DNA from: Streptomyces spongiicola
GTDB taxonomy: Bacteria > Actinomycetota > Actinomycetes > Streptomycetales > Streptomycetaceae
Assembly: GCF_003122365.1 (NCBI RefSeq)
Contig: NZ_CP029254.1
Coordinates: 6,884,001 to 6,948,000 of the forward strand
Direction: 5' to 3'
DNA: 64,000 nt
Within the stretch, counting starts at the first letter, position 1. Every line of letters begins with the position of its first letter. A program made the position numbers and the translations under genes. Of the stretch, positions 32,984-41,598 are shown piece by piece. The notes below the pieces were generated by a model, which was given only the letters and a program-made list of their open reading frames with translations, searched no databases and had not been told where the DNA came from.

Positions 32984-34426
32984 TCAGCCCGCGGTCTCCG
33001 CCCGCATCGGCGGTGCCGCGGGCGGCCGGACCACGGGGCCGAACAGCACCGCCCTCGCCATCCTCGGGGCGAACAGGGCGCTCAGGGGAGTGGTGAGCGT
33101 CAGCACGGAGCGGAAGACCGGGCCGACGAGCAGCGGATCGCCCGCGTACCGCCGCTGGACGCGGTCCAGGTACCAGCCGACCGGGCCGTCCGCGGCCCGG
33201 GAGCTGACGGCGTTCCCCACCGCCCCCGGCATGGCCCGGTCGGCACCCGCGGAGATGTCCCACGCCTGGCGCGAGGCGTCGAAGAGCGCCCGCTGCACCC
33301 GGAGGGTCGTCGGCCTGCGACGCGGGCAGGCCAGGGCGTCGCGCAGCGCGACGGCGCTCATCGCGGCGACCGACATGCCCTGCCCGTAGATCGGGTTGAA
33401 GGTGCACAGCGCGTCGCCGGTGGCGAGGAACCCGGCGGGGCGCCGGCCCGGACGGTCGTATCTGCGCCGCAGGTTGGCCGTCGACCGGAAGCCGTACGCC
33501 GGGGTCCGCGGTTCGGCGGTGCGCAGCCACTCGTGCACCAGCGGGTGGGGCAGGCGCGCGGCGAAGGCGGTGAACCCCGCGTCGTCCGTGGGCGGTTCCT
33601 GGCCGCGGAGACCGGCGAGCGCCACGAGATGGCTGCCGTCCTCCAGCGGGAGCACCCCGCCCGCGTACGTCTGCGAGGGGTTCGGGTAGAACCAGTACGC
33701 CAGGGCCTCCGTGCCGAGGTGGGCGCCGGCGTCGCGGTAGACGCGCGAGGCGTACGCCTGGCCGGTGTCGATGGACTCCTCCTGCGGCGGCTCCGCGCCG
33801 AGGGCGGCCAGCCACCGCGGGGCGCGCGAGCCCCGCCCGGAGGCGTCCACGACCAGGTCGGCCGCGAGCGTCCGCTGCCGGTGTCCCGAGGCGCCGCCGC
33901 CCCCGGTGCCGTTCGTGCCGCCGCGCTCCCGCAGCAGCACACCCCGCACCCGGAGGGCGTCGCCGGTGAGCCCGACGGCCTCCGTGGACTCCACGGTCCT
34001 GATCGCCGGATCGGCCAGCACACGCCTGCGCACCAGATGCTCGAGCTGGGCGCGGGAACCGGTGTGGATATGGGTCGTCGGGGCGGTCCGCCGGATCCAG
34101 CCGCCGCTCCACGCCACCATGTCCTCGGGCATGCCCACCCGGGGTGCCCCGGCCGCCCGCAGCTCGGCCGTGAACCCGGGCAGCAGGGAGTCGAGCGCCA
34201 GCCGGCCGCTCTCCAGCAGTACATGGGCGTGCCTGCTCTGCGGGACTCCGGGACGAGGCTCCGGGCCGTCCGGGATCCGGTCGCGCTCCACGACGGTCAC
34301 CCGGTCGGCGTGGCCGGCCAGCACGTGCGCCGCGAGCAGGCCGGCGAGGCTCCCCCCGATCACGACGGCGTGCCGCCCGTCCCCGTGCGGCCGCCGGCCG
34401 CCTTCTTTCCGCGCGTGGTCCGCCAT
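32984..34426 (-). CDS. FAD-dependent monooxygenase/oxidoreductase
   Basis: A 480-residue flavoprotein of the PHBH/geranylgeranyl-reductase-like fold. The dinucleotide motif VVIGGSLAGLLAAHVLA is near 21-37, the middle motif LAADLVVDASGRGSRAP resembles the DG-type NADPH/FAD contact, and GFLATGDALCTFNPIYGQGM near 345-364 is the second FAD motif. It could hydroxylate aromatics or polyketides, or dehydrogenate lipids; no cluster context identifies a substrate. ATG 34426. Gene length and domain order are complete. Confidence 0.88.
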   Translation of the reverse strand: MADHARKEGGRRPHGDGRHAVVIGGSLAGLLAAHVLAGHADRVTVVERDRIPDGPEPRPGVPQSRHAHVLLESGRLALDSLLPGFTAELRAAGAPRVGMPEDMVAWSGGWIRRTAPTTHIHTGSRAQLEHLVRRRVLADPAIRTVESTEAVGLTGDALRVRGVLLRERGGTNGTGGGGASGHRQRTLAADLVVDASGRGSRAPRWLAALGAEPPQEESIDTGQAYASRVYRDAGAHLGTEALAYWFYPNPSQTYAGGVLPLEDGSHLVALAGLRGQEPPTDDAGFTAFAARLPHPLVHEWLRTAEPRTPAYGFRSTANLRRRYDRPGRRPAGFLATGDALCTFNPIYGQGMSVAAMSAVALRDALACPRRRPTTLRVQRALFDASRQAWDISAGADRAMPGAVGNAVSSRAADGPVGWYLDRVQRRYAGDPLLVGPVFRSVLTLTTPLSALFAPRMARAVLFGPVVRPPAAPPMRAETAG

Positions 34427-34637
34427 GTCCGCCCCTCGTGGTCGGCGAGTCCTGCTACGGCCGACCAGTATCCCCGCGGCGGGAGGCGAGGTTCACCGGC
34501 CGTGAGCCGCGGGTGCCGGATGTGGTAGGGCGTGCTGCGAGGGCGACTCCGTCCGCGCACAGGGCGGGGGACTCCCGCGGCCCGCCCCGAGGGGCTTCGC
34601 CCGGGGACGGGCGGCCCGGGCGCGGCGGCGCCACTGC

Positions 34638-34775
34638 GCCGGTCCACGGCCGTCCCCGCGCCGGTCCACGGCCGTCCCCGCGCCGGTCCACGGCCGTCCT
34701 CGCGCCGGTCCACGGCCGTCCTCGCGCCGGTCCACGGCCGTCCCCGCGCGGGTCCACGGCCGTCCTCGCGCGGGA
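34638..34775. repeat. Six tandem 22-bp repeats
   Basis: The unit GGTCCACGGCCGTCC(C/T)CGCGC recurs every 22 bp from 34640 to about 34770, then degrades into GGGGGACGGGCGGCC units before the PadR stop. The gap 34427-34824 contains no gene. The sequence itself is partly palindromic (CCACGGCCGT), so each unit could form a small hairpin. Confidence 0.93.
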
Positions 34776-34824
34776 GGACGGGCGCCCCCGCGCGGGGGGA
34801 CGGGCGGCCCGGGCGCGGCGGCGC

Positions 34825-35379
34825 CTACCGCGGCCGAGGACCCGGCGGCGGCCCCCCGATCTCCGCCAGCGCCTCCGTGAGCCAGCCGATCCAGAACCGC
34901 TCCAGCTCGATCCCGCCGCGCAGCACCACGTGCCGCAGGCGGTCCCCGGCCGCGTCCCGCTCCGGCGGGAAGTGGCGCCGCTGGATGTCCTCGTACTCCG
35001 CCAACTGCCTGCGGTGCCAGTCGAGATGCCGGTCCAGTTCCGCCTCGAGCCCCTCCGTTCCCACCACCGCCGCCGCGCGCAGCCGGAGCAGCAGCGCGTC
35101 CCGGACCGGTCTGGGGTCCTCGCTCCTGCCCACCCAGCCGGCCAGTTCCGCGCGGCCGGCCGGCAGCACCTCGTACTCCTTCCGCCTTCCCCTGGCCGGC
35201 TGGGCGGAGGACAGGGCGCGGATCAGCCCCGCCTCCTCCAGCTTCCCCAGTTCGCGGTAGATCTGCTGGTGCGTCGCCGACCAGAAGTAGCCGATGGACC
35301 GGTCGAAGCGGCGGGTCAGCTCCAGGCCCGAGGACGGCTTCTCGAGCAGGGCGGTGAGGATGGCGTGCGGGAGGGACAT
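34825..35379 (-). CDS. PadR family transcriptional regulator
   Basis: A 184-residue PadR-type repressor. The N-terminal winged helix (1-90) shows SLPHAILTALLEKPSSGLEL, FWSATHQQIYRELGKLEEAG and the wing ARGRRKEYEVLPAGRAEL; the C-terminal Vir_act_alpha-like dimerisation helices follow (about 95-175). ATG 35379 gives the usual MSLPHAIL start with AGGATG nine bases away; ATG 35388 is possible. It lies 24 bp after the dienoyl-CoA reductase on the same strand, so it may be cotranscribed and may regulate it through the palindrome at 37476. Confidence 0.9.
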   Translation of the reverse strand: MSLPHAILTALLEKPSSGLELTRRFDRSIGYFWSATHQQIYRELGKLEEAGLIRALSSAQPARGRRKEYEVLPAGRAELAGWVGRSEDPRPVRDALLLRLRAAAVVGTEGLEAELDRHLDWHRRQLAEYEDIQRRHFPPERDAAGDRLRHVVLRGGIELERFWIGWLTEALAEIGGPPPGPRPR

Positions 35380-35403
35380 GACCGGCATCCTAGGGAGGCG
35401 GCG

Positions 35404-37425
35404 TCAGATCCCGGCCGCCAGCCGGGTGCCCTGGTCGATGGCGCGTTTGGCGTCCAGCTCGGCGGCCACGTCGGCGCCGCCGATGAGGTGCACGGTGCGG
35501 CCCGCGGCGGCCAGTTCCTCGTACAGGCCGCGCCTCGGCTCCTGGCCGGTGCACAGCACCACGGTGTCCACGGGGATCGTCCTCGCCGTGCCGTCCACCG
35601 TGATGTGCAGGCCCTCGTCGTCGATCCGGTCGTACGCCGCCCCCGCGACCATCGTGACGCCGCGGTGCCTGAGTTCCGCGCGGTGGATCCAGCCCGTCGT
35701 CTTGCCGAGTCCCGCGCCGACCTTGGACGCCTTGCGCTGGAGGAGGTGCACGGTGCGCGGCGGCCTCGGCCGCTCCGGGGCACGCAGCCCGCCCCGCTCG
35801 GCGTAGCCGGTGTCCACGCCCCACTGCCGGAAGTACGTCTCCGCGTCGAGACTCGCGCCCTCGCCGCCGTCGGTGAGGAACTCCGCCACGTCGAAGCCGA
35901 TCCCGCCGGCGCCGACGACGGCCACCCGCTCGCCGACCTCCGCGCCGTCCCGCAGCACGTCGAGGTAGCCGACGACGCTGGGGTGGTCGACGCCCTCGAT
36001 GTCGGGGACGCGCGGCGTGACCCCGGTCGCGACCACGATCTCGTCGTACCCGGTCAGCAGCTCCGGCGTGGCGAAGGTCCCGAGCCGGACCTCCACCCCG
36101 CGCAGCTCCAGCTGGGTGCGGAAGTAGCGCAGCGTCTCCTCGAACTCCTCCTTGCCCGGGATGCGCTTGGCGATGTTGAGCTGCCCGCCGATCTCGTCGG
36201 CGGCGTCGAACAGCGTCACCGCGTGGCCGCGTTCGGCCGCCGCGACCGCGAACGCCAGGCCGGCCGGGCCGGCTCCGACCACGGCCAGCCGCTTGCGCAG
36301 CCGGGTGGGGGAGAGGACCAGCTCGGTCTCGTGGCAGGCCCGCGGGTTGACCAGGCAGGAGGTGATCCGGCCGCTGAAGGTGTGGTCCAGGCACGCCTGG
36401 TTGCAGCCGATGCAGGTGTTGATCGCCTCGGCGCGGTCCTCGCGGGCCTTGGCGACGAAGTCGGGGTCGGCGAGGAAGGGCCGCGCCATGGACACCATGT
36501 CCGCGCGGCCCTCGGCGAGCACCCGCTCCGCGACCTCGGGGGTGTTGATCCGGTTGCTGGTGACCAGGGGTACGGACACCGCGCCCATCAGCTTCTCGGT
36601 CACCCAGGTGTACGCGGCGCGCGGCACCGAGGTCGCGATGGTCGGGATCCGGGCCTCGTGCCAGCCGATGCCGGTGTTGATGACGGTCGCGCCGGCGGCC
36701 TCGATCTCCTTGGCGAGCGCGACGACCTCGTCGAGCGAGGAGCCGCCGGGCACGAGGTCGAGCATCGACAGCCGGTAGACGATGATGAAGTCGTCGCCGA
36801 CGTGCTCGCGGGTGCGGCGGACGATCTCGCGGGGGAAGCGGGTCCGGTTCGCGTAGGAGCCGCCCCAGCGGTCGTCCCGGTGGTTGGTGGCGCTCGCGAT
36901 GAACTCGTTGACGAGGTAGCCCTCGGAGCCCATGATCTCGACGCCGTCGTACCCCGCGGCCTTCGCCAGCCCGGCCGCGCGGACATAGTCCTCGACGGTC
37001 TGCTCGACCTCCTCGTCGGTGAGGGCGTGGGGGACGAACGGGCTGATGGGGGCCTGCAGCGCGCTCGGCGCCACCAGCTCCCGATGGTAGGCGTAGCGGC
37101 CGAAGTGCAGGATCTGCATGGCGATCCGGCCGCCCTCCGCGTGCACCGCGGCGGTGACCGTGCGGTGCTGCGCGGCCTCCTCCTCGGTGGTGAGTTTGGC
37201 GCCGCCCTCGTACGGGCGCCCCGCGTCGTTGGGGGCGATGCCGCCGGTGACGATCAGCCCGACGCCTCCCCGGGCGCGCTCGGCGTAGAAGGCGGCCATG
37301 CGCTCGAAGCCGTTCTCGGCCTCTTCGAGACCGATGTGCATGGAGCCCATGAGCACCCGGTTGGGGAGTGTGGTGAAGCCGAGGTCGAGCGGGCTGAGCA
37401 GATGCGGGTACGGGGTCGGGGTCAT
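35404..37425 (-). CDS. fadH: NADPH-dependent 2,4-dienoyl-CoA reductase
   Basis: A 673-residue iron-sulfur flavoenzyme that reduces 2,4-dienoyl-CoA during breakdown of polyunsaturated fatty acids. Residues 1-350 form an old-yellow-enzyme TIM barrel binding FMN; the cysteine cluster CIGCNQAC followed by SCLVNP near 340-365 ligates a 4Fe-4S centre; the C-terminal part carries the FAD motif VVGAGPAGLAFA and the NADPH motif VVGAGGIGFDVAEFL. Length matches E. coli FadH. ATG 37425 has GAGG upstream. The 34-bp palindrome 50 bp upstream is a strong operator candidate. Confidence 0.93.
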   Translation of the reverse strand: MTPTPYPHLLSPLDLGFTTLPNRVLMGSMHIGLEEAENGFERMAAFYAERARGGVGLIVTGGIAPNDAGRPYEGGAKLTTEEEAAQHRTVTAAVHAEGGRIAMQILHFGRYAYHRELVAPSALQAPISPFVPHALTDEEVEQTVEDYVRAAGLAKAAGYDGVEIMGSEGYLVNEFIASATNHRDDRWGGSYANRTRFPREIVRRTREHVGDDFIIVYRLSMLDLVPGGSSLDEVVALAKEIEAAGATVINTGIGWHEARIPTIATSVPRAAYTWVTEKLMGAVSVPLVTSNRINTPEVAERVLAEGRADMVSMARPFLADPDFVAKAREDRAEAINTCIGCNQACLDHTFSGRITSCLVNPRACHETELVLSPTRLRKRLAVVGAGPAGLAFAVAAAERGHAVTLFDAADEIGGQLNIAKRIPGKEEFEETLRYFRTQLELRGVEVRLGTFATPELLTGYDEIVVATGVTPRVPDIEGVDHPSVVGYLDVLRDGAEVGERVAVVGAGGIGFDVAEFLTDGGEGASLDAETYFRQWGVDTGYAERGGLRAPERPRPPRTVHLLQRKASKVGAGLGKTTGWIHRAELRHRGVTMVAGAAYDRIDDEGLHITVDGTARTIPVDTVVLCTGQEPRRGLYEELAAAGRTVHLIGGADVAAELDAKRAIDQGTRLAAGI

Positions 37426-37475
37426 CGGGGCGCCTCCTCGCGCGATAAGCGTCGACCCCTTTTGTAGACGCCGGA

Positions 37476-37509
37476 GACCTCGTTATGCAACTAGTTGCAC
37501 AACGAGGTC
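37476..37509. promoter_or_regulatory. 34-bp near-perfect palindrome between cbiO and fadH
   Basis: Outer arms GACCTCGTT (37476-37484) and AACGAGGTC (37501-37509) enclose a perfect inner palindrome TGCAACTAGTTGCA (37486-37499); only one base pair mismatches. It lies 51 bp upstream of the fadH start and just after the cbiO stop. Size and symmetry suit a dimeric MarR/PadR/TetR-type repressor. A role as cbiO terminator is less likely because it is AT-rich at the centre. Confidence 0.7.
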
Positions 37510-37522
37510 CGGGTGAGATGCG

Positions 37523-38389
37523 CTACGCCGGTGCCGCCCAGCGGCCCAGTTCCTCCGGGGTCCGCGGACCCGGACTGCCCGACTCCAGCAGCCCGCGGGC
37601 CCGCAGCACCTCCTCGGCCGCCATCGCCCACGGCCGCCGCAGCCGGGCCCCCTCCAGCAGCCCCCGGTCCGCCAGCAGCTCCGCCACCGGCCCGGTCCGC
37701 AGCCCGGCCGGGGACAGCACGGCCGCGTCGTCGGCCCAGCGCAGCGCCAGGTCCACGTCGTGCGTGGCCATCACCACGGTCGTGCCGGACTCCCCGAGCC
37801 GCTCCAGCACCGCCAGCAGCCTCTCCTGGCCGTGCGGGTCGAGCCCGGCCGTCGGCTCGTCCAGGACCAGCACCCGCGGCCGCATCGCCACCGCGCCCGC
37901 GATCGCGGCCCGTTTCCGCTGCCCGTACGACAGCAGATGCGTCGGACGGTCCGCGAGCGCCGCGATGTCCAGCGCGTCGAGCGCCCCGGCCACCCGGGCC
38001 CGCACCTCCGGCTCCGGCAGCCCCAGGTTCATCGGCCCGAACGACACGTCCTGGGCCACGGAGGCGGCGAACAACTGGTCGTCCGGGTCCTGCACCACCA
38101 GCTGCACGGTCGTCCGGAGCCGGGTGAGCCCTGCGCGGTCGTACGCCACCGGCTCGCCGTCCAGCAGCAGCCGCCCCTCACCGCAGCGCAGCCCGCCGCT
38201 CAGCAGCCGCATCAGGGTCGTCTTCCCGCTCCCGTTGCGGCCCAGCAGCGCCAGGCACCGCCCGCCGGCCACGGCGAGGTCGACACCGCGCAGCACCGGC
38301 GGGCCGTCCGGGTAGGAGAACCCGGCGCCGGCCAGTTCCACCACGGGGACCGCGCCCCCGCGAGCGTGCGCGTCCACGGAACCGCTCAC
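37523..38389 (-). CDS. cbiO: Cobalt ECF transporter ATPase CbiO
   Basis: A 288-residue ATPase of the group I energy-coupling factor cobalt importer. Walker A is GRNGSGKTT, the Q-loop VVQDPDDQLF, the signature LSYGQRKR (CbiO-type variant of LSGGQ) and Walker B VLVLDEPTAGLD with the switch histidine in MATHDVD. The GTG start at 38389 overlaps the cbiQ stop by GTGA. It closes the cbiMNQO operon that begins under the cobalamin riboswitch at 40240-40418. Confidence 0.93.
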   Translation of the reverse strand: MSGSVDAHARGGAVPVVELAGAGFSYPDGPPVLRGVDLAVAGGRCLALLGRNGSGKTTLMRLLSGGLRCGEGRLLLDGEPVAYDRAGLTRLRTTVQLVVQDPDDQLFAASVAQDVSFGPMNLGLPEPEVRARVAGALDALDIAALADRPTHLLSYGQRKRAAIAGAVAMRPRVLVLDEPTAGLDPHGQERLLAVLERLGESGTTVVMATHDVDLALRWADDAAVLSPAGLRTGPVAELLADRGLLEGARLRRPWAMAAEEVLRARGLLESGSPGPRTPEELGRWAAPA

Positions 38390-39135
38390 AGCACGGACCT
38401 TTCCAGTACGAGGGTGACGGCGACGAGTCCCGCGAGCAGCCCCGCGGTCGCCGCCAGGAAGCGCACGGACACCGCCGCCGGCGGCACCAGGACCCGCAGC
38501 GTCCCGTCGTAGCCCCGCCCGGCGAGCCCCGTCTGCAACCGCTGCGCCCGGTCGAAGGCGCGCACGAACGCCGTGGCGGCGAGCCCCGCGAGGGACCGCC
38601 AGGCCGCCGCCCGGGTGGTGTGGCCGAGCCGGGCGGCCTGCGCCTGGCGGATCCGGTGCACCGCGTCCAGCAGCAGGAACGCGATGCGGTACATCACGAG
38701 CGCCACGTCCACGACCGGCCCCGGCACCCCGGCCCGGGCCAGCCGGGGCAGCAGGTCGGACATCGGCGTGGTGAACGCGAACAGCAGCACCCCGAGCGAG
38801 GCCGCCGACGTCCGCAGCAGCAGCCGGGCCGCGTGCGGGGGCCCGTCGGGGGCGAGCGCCACGAAGCCGTCCGGGCCGCCCACCGCGAACAGCAGCGGAA
38901 CCGCGCCCGTGACGCAGAACCCCAGCGGGATGCGCCACGCCCGCCACAGCCGCCGGGGCGCCACCCCGGCGGGCCCGAGCAGCACCGCGACCGCGGCCGC
39001 CGCCACCAGGACGGCACCCGGCCACGGCGGCAGCGCGACGGCGCAGACCGTCAGGCCCAGGCCGAGCGCCGCCTTCTCGCCCGGATGGCGGCCGCGCCAG
39101 CGGCTGCCGTGCGCCGCCGCGTCGATCGGCAGCAT
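38386..39135 (-). CDS. cbiQ: Cobalt ECF transporter T component CbiQ
   Basis: A 249-residue membrane protein with about five to six helices that couples ATP hydrolysis to substrate uptake. The coupling-helix signature region reads ARLGHTTRAAAWRSLAGL and QRLQTGLAGRGYDGTL, containing the A-R-G-type motifs that contact CbiO. ATG 39135 follows the cbiN stop by six bases. Gene order cbiM-cbiN-cbiQ-cbiO is the canonical one. Confidence 0.92.
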   Translation of the reverse strand: MLPIDAAAHGSRWRGRHPGEKAALGLGLTVCAVALPPWPGAVLVAAAAVAVLLGPAGVAPRRLWRAWRIPLGFCVTGAVPLLFAVGGPDGFVALAPDGPPHAARLLLRTSAASLGVLLFAFTTPMSDLLPRLARAGVPGPVVDVALVMYRIAFLLLDAVHRIRQAQAARLGHTTRAAAWRSLAGLAATAFVRAFDRAQRLQTGLAGRGYDGTLRVLVPPAAVSVRFLAATAGLLAGLVAVTLVLERSVL

Positions 39136-39141
39136 CGGGGA

Positions 39142-39510
39142 CTACGCGCCCGCGCCGGCGGAATCGGCCGCACCGGCGGCGGGCGTCCGGGCGTCCCGCG
39201 CGGCCGCCACCCGGGCCCCGCCCTGCCGGCGGCCCCTGCGCAACCCGAAGTAGTACGCGAGGACACCCGCGCCCAGAGCGGCCTGGAGGGCGAACAGGGC
39301 CGACTCGACCTCCCCGGACGGCGGCTCGTACAACGGGGCGAACCAGGGCTCGTAGTCCGGGGCGATCTCCGTGATCGCGGCCTCCGCCTCACCGTCGGCG
39401 CCGGCGAAGGGCTCCTCCTTGTGGTCGCCCAGACCCAGCGCCAGCGGCAGCACGGCCAGCGCGGCCACGATCGCCAGCAGCAGTGTGTTGATCTTCGCGT
39501 TGCGGCTCAT
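39142..39510 (-). CDS. cbiN: Cobalt transport protein CbiN
   Basis: A 122-residue small membrane component with two transmembrane helices: INTLLLAIVAALAVLPLALG (about 7-26) and LFALQAALGAGVLAYYFGL (about 71-89). The intervening extracytoplasmic loop contains IAPDYEPWFAPLYEPPSGEVESALF, the diagnostic CbiN segment. The C-terminus carries an alanine-rich extension beyond the usual ~95 residues. ATGA overlap with cbiM. Confidence 0.92.
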   Translation of the reverse strand: MSRNAKINTLLLAIVAALAVLPLALGLGDHKEEPFAGADGEAEAAITEIAPDYEPWFAPLYEPPSGEVESALFALQAALGAGVLAYYFGLRRGRRQGGARVAAARDARTPAAGAADSAGAGA

Positions 39511-40199
39511 CGGACCGCGGCCTCCTTCTCCGCCCCGCCCTGGAGGAGCACCCCGAGCCGGGTCAGCTCGCCCTTGCTGGACCGCACCAGCAGCCGCATC
39601 ACCAGGACGGTCAGCAGGCCCTCGCTGACCGCCAGCGGCACCTGGGTGACCGCGAAGATGCCGCCGAACTTGGCCAGGGCGCCCACCACACCGCTGCCCG
39701 GGTCGGGGAACGCCAGCGCAAGCTGCACGCTGGTGACGCAGTACGTGGACAGGTCGGCGGTGAACGCACCGGAGAACACCGCCACCATCAGCGGCGCCCC
39801 GGACCGCCGCAGCAGCACGTACACCCCGAACCCGGCCCAGGGCCCCACGACCGCCAGCGAGAAGACGTTCGCGCCGAGCGTGGTCAGGCCCCCGTGGGCC
39901 AGCAGCAGCGCCTGGAAGAGCAGGGTGATCGTGCCGAGCACCGCCATGATCGGCGGCCGGAACAGTATCGCGCCCAGTCCGGTGCCGGTCGGATGGGAGC
40001 AACTGCCCGTCACCGAAGGGATCTTGAGCGCCGACAGTACGAAGGTGAAGGCGCCGGCCGCGCCGAGCAGCAGCGTGGACTCGGGGTTCGCCCTGACCTC
40101 GCGGGTCAGCGCCCGTACGCCGTGGATCACGAAGGGGGCGGACGCGGCGGCCCAGGCGGCCGCGTGCACAGGGGGCAGATAGCCCTCGGCTATATGCAT
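39507..40199 (-). CDS. cbiM: Cobalt transport protein CbiM
   Basis: A 230-residue substrate-specificity component. The protein starts MHIAEGYLP, where the N-terminal methionine-histidine directly coordinates cobalt in CbiM/NikM proteins, which fixes the start at ATG 40199. GSCSHPTGTGLGAILF is the second metal-binding loop. About seven helices follow. A GGAGAGG site precedes the start, immediately downstream of the riboswitch. Confidence 0.94.
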   Translation of the reverse strand: MHIAEGYLPPVHAAAWAAASAPFVIHGVRALTREVRANPESTLLLGAAGAFTFVLSALKIPSVTGSCSHPTGTGLGAILFRPPIMAVLGTITLLFQALLLAHGGLTTLGANVFSLAVVGPWAGFGVYVLLRRSGAPLMVAVFSGAFTADLSTYCVTSVQLALAFPDPGSGVVGALAKFGGIFAVTQVPLAVSEGLLTVLVMRLLVRSSKGELTRLGVLLQGGAEKEAAVR

Positions 40200-40239
40200 G
40201 GGTAGGGAGACCTCTCCAGCACCTCGTGGATGGACAACG

Positions 40240-40418
40240 CGCCCCGGCCGGTCTCCTGGCTGACGGGTCATGCCGCCCGGGCTCCGCCTTCCCGGACACC
40301 GCGGTCTCCCGCGGCCGTCCAGTGGCTTCCTCGCGGAGAGAGCCGGACTTCCCGATCACAGTGGCGAGGGCCGCACCGGTACTCCACCGGTTTCCCGTTC
40401 ACCAAGGCCCTGCGACAC
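40240..40418 (-). ncRNA. Cobalamin (AdoCbl) riboswitch
   Basis: On the minus strand upstream of cbiM the conserved cobalamin-riboswitch elements appear in order: GGTGAACGGGAA near the 5' end, CGCCACTGT, GAGGAAGCCACTGG, and the B12 box GCCAGGAGACCGGCC (40246-40260). It is expected to bind adenosylcobalamin and shut down cbiMNQO when B12 is plentiful, probably by masking the ribosome site of cbiM about 45 bp downstream. The end positions are approximate. Confidence 0.93.
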
Positions 40419-40465
40419 TAGTGCGTTGACCAGGTGCATCACAAGCCGCGTACGGATGCGTACGG

Positions 40466-40870
40466 TCACACCTTGCGGTAGCCGTACGCCTCCTCCGCCG
40501 CCGTCACCACCGCGTCCAGATCCGCTCCGGCGGACGCCGTGACCACCGCCGCGACGGCCCCCTCGACGAACGGCGCGTCCACGAGCCTGGTGCCCTCCGG
40601 GAGTTCGTCCCCCTCGGCCAGCAGCGCCTTCACCGTCAGCACCGCGCTGCCGATGTCCACCAGCACGGCCACCCCCGCCCCCCGGTCCACCTCGCGCGCG
40701 GCGCGGGCGGTCGAGTCCGCACTGGTGCCGAGGCCGCCGTCCGCGGTGCCGCCGGCCGCCGCCACCGGCACCCCGTCGCCCGAGCCGGCCAGCCTCCGGG
40801 CGAGATCGGCGACCGCCGCGGCGACCTGCGCGCTGTGCGAGACGAGGACGATCCCCACCACACCGGTCAT
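40466..40870 (-). CDS. dhaM: Dihydroxyacetone kinase phosphotransfer subunit DhaM (EIIA-like)
   Basis: A 134-residue PTS EIIA-Man-fold protein that passes phosphate from HPr to DhaL. The phosphorylated histidine is H12 in IVLVSHSAQVA. It is a single-domain DhaM without the HPr and EI domains found in E. coli. The ATGA overlap with dhaL shows coupling. Its presence defines a PTS-dependent rather than ATP-dependent kinase. The cobalamin riboswitch upstream of cbiM begins 48 bp after its stop and belongs to the other transcript. Confidence 0.92.
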   Translation of the reverse strand: MTGVVGIVLVSHSAQVAAAVADLARRLAGSGDGVPVAAAGGTADGGLGTSADSTARAAREVDRGAGVAVLVDIGSAVLTVKALLAEGDELPEGTRLVDAPFVEGAVAAVVTASAGADLDAVVTAAEEAYGYRKV

Positions 40871-41490
40871 CGCGCGGCCTCCTCGAGGGCGCCGACCAGC
40901 AGGGCGGAGGACGCCGCCCCCGGATCCCGGTGCCCGACGCTGCGTTCGCCCAGATAGCTCGCGCGGCCCTTGCGGGCCAGCATCGGCACGGTCGCGGCCG
41001 CACCGTCCTCCGCGGCCGCGCGCGCAGCCGCGAAGGACTCGTCCAGCGCCGCCGCCGCCGGCTCCAGCGCGTCCAGCATCGTCTTGTCCCCGGCCTTCGC
41101 GCCGCCGAGCCGGGCCACCGCCGCGATCCCCGCGCGCAGCGCCTCGGCGAGCTGCGCCCGCGACACCCCGGCCTCGTCGCCGAGCGCCTTGCCGGCACGC
41201 CGCAGCAGCGTCCCGTACAGCGGCCCCGAAGCCCCGCCGACCGTGGAGATCAGCCGGCGCCCCGCCAGCGTCAGTACGGCACCCGGAGTGTCCGGCGCGT
41301 CCTTCTCCAGCGCGGCCGCCACCGCCGTGAAACCCCGCCGCATATTGGTCCCGTGGTCGGCGTCCCCGATCGCGGCGTCCAACTCGGTGAGCCGCGCGGC
41401 CTCCCGGTCCACCGCCCGCGCGAGGGCGTTCATCCAGCGGAGGAAGAACTCCGCGTCGAGCACCGCGTCTGCGTCCGCTTCTCGTGGCAC
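40867..41490 (-). CDS. dhaL: Dihydroxyacetone kinase ADP-binding subunit DhaL
   Basis: A 207-residue all-helical subunit holding the ADP that is rephosphorylated by DhaM. The Mg-ADP ligands lie in AIGDADHGTNM (D43, D45, H46), and TVGGASGPLYG contacts the nucleotide. GTG 41490 is chosen because AAGGGAGCCGAC directly precedes it and it gives the family length. An 18-bp tandem duplication places a second identical ribosome-site-plus-GTG module at 41508, and an in-frame GTG at 41595 is three bases from dhaK. Which start is used is uncertain. Confidence 0.9.
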   Translation of the reverse strand: MPREADADAVLDAEFFLRWMNALARAVDREAARLTELDAAIGDADHGTNMRRGFTAVAAALEKDAPDTPGAVLTLAGRRLISTVGGASGPLYGTLLRRAGKALGDEAGVSRAQLAEALRAGIAAVARLGGAKAGDKTMLDALEPAAAALDESFAAARAAAEDGAAATVPMLARKGRASYLGERSVGHRDPGAASSALLVGALEEAAR

Positions 41491-41598
41491 GTCGGCTCCC
41501 TTGTGCACGTCGGCTCCCTTGTGCGCGTCGTCGCGGCCCGCGGACGCGGCACCGCCCTCGCCGCCCGGGCCGGGAACTCCGCCCGGGCCGGGCACGGT

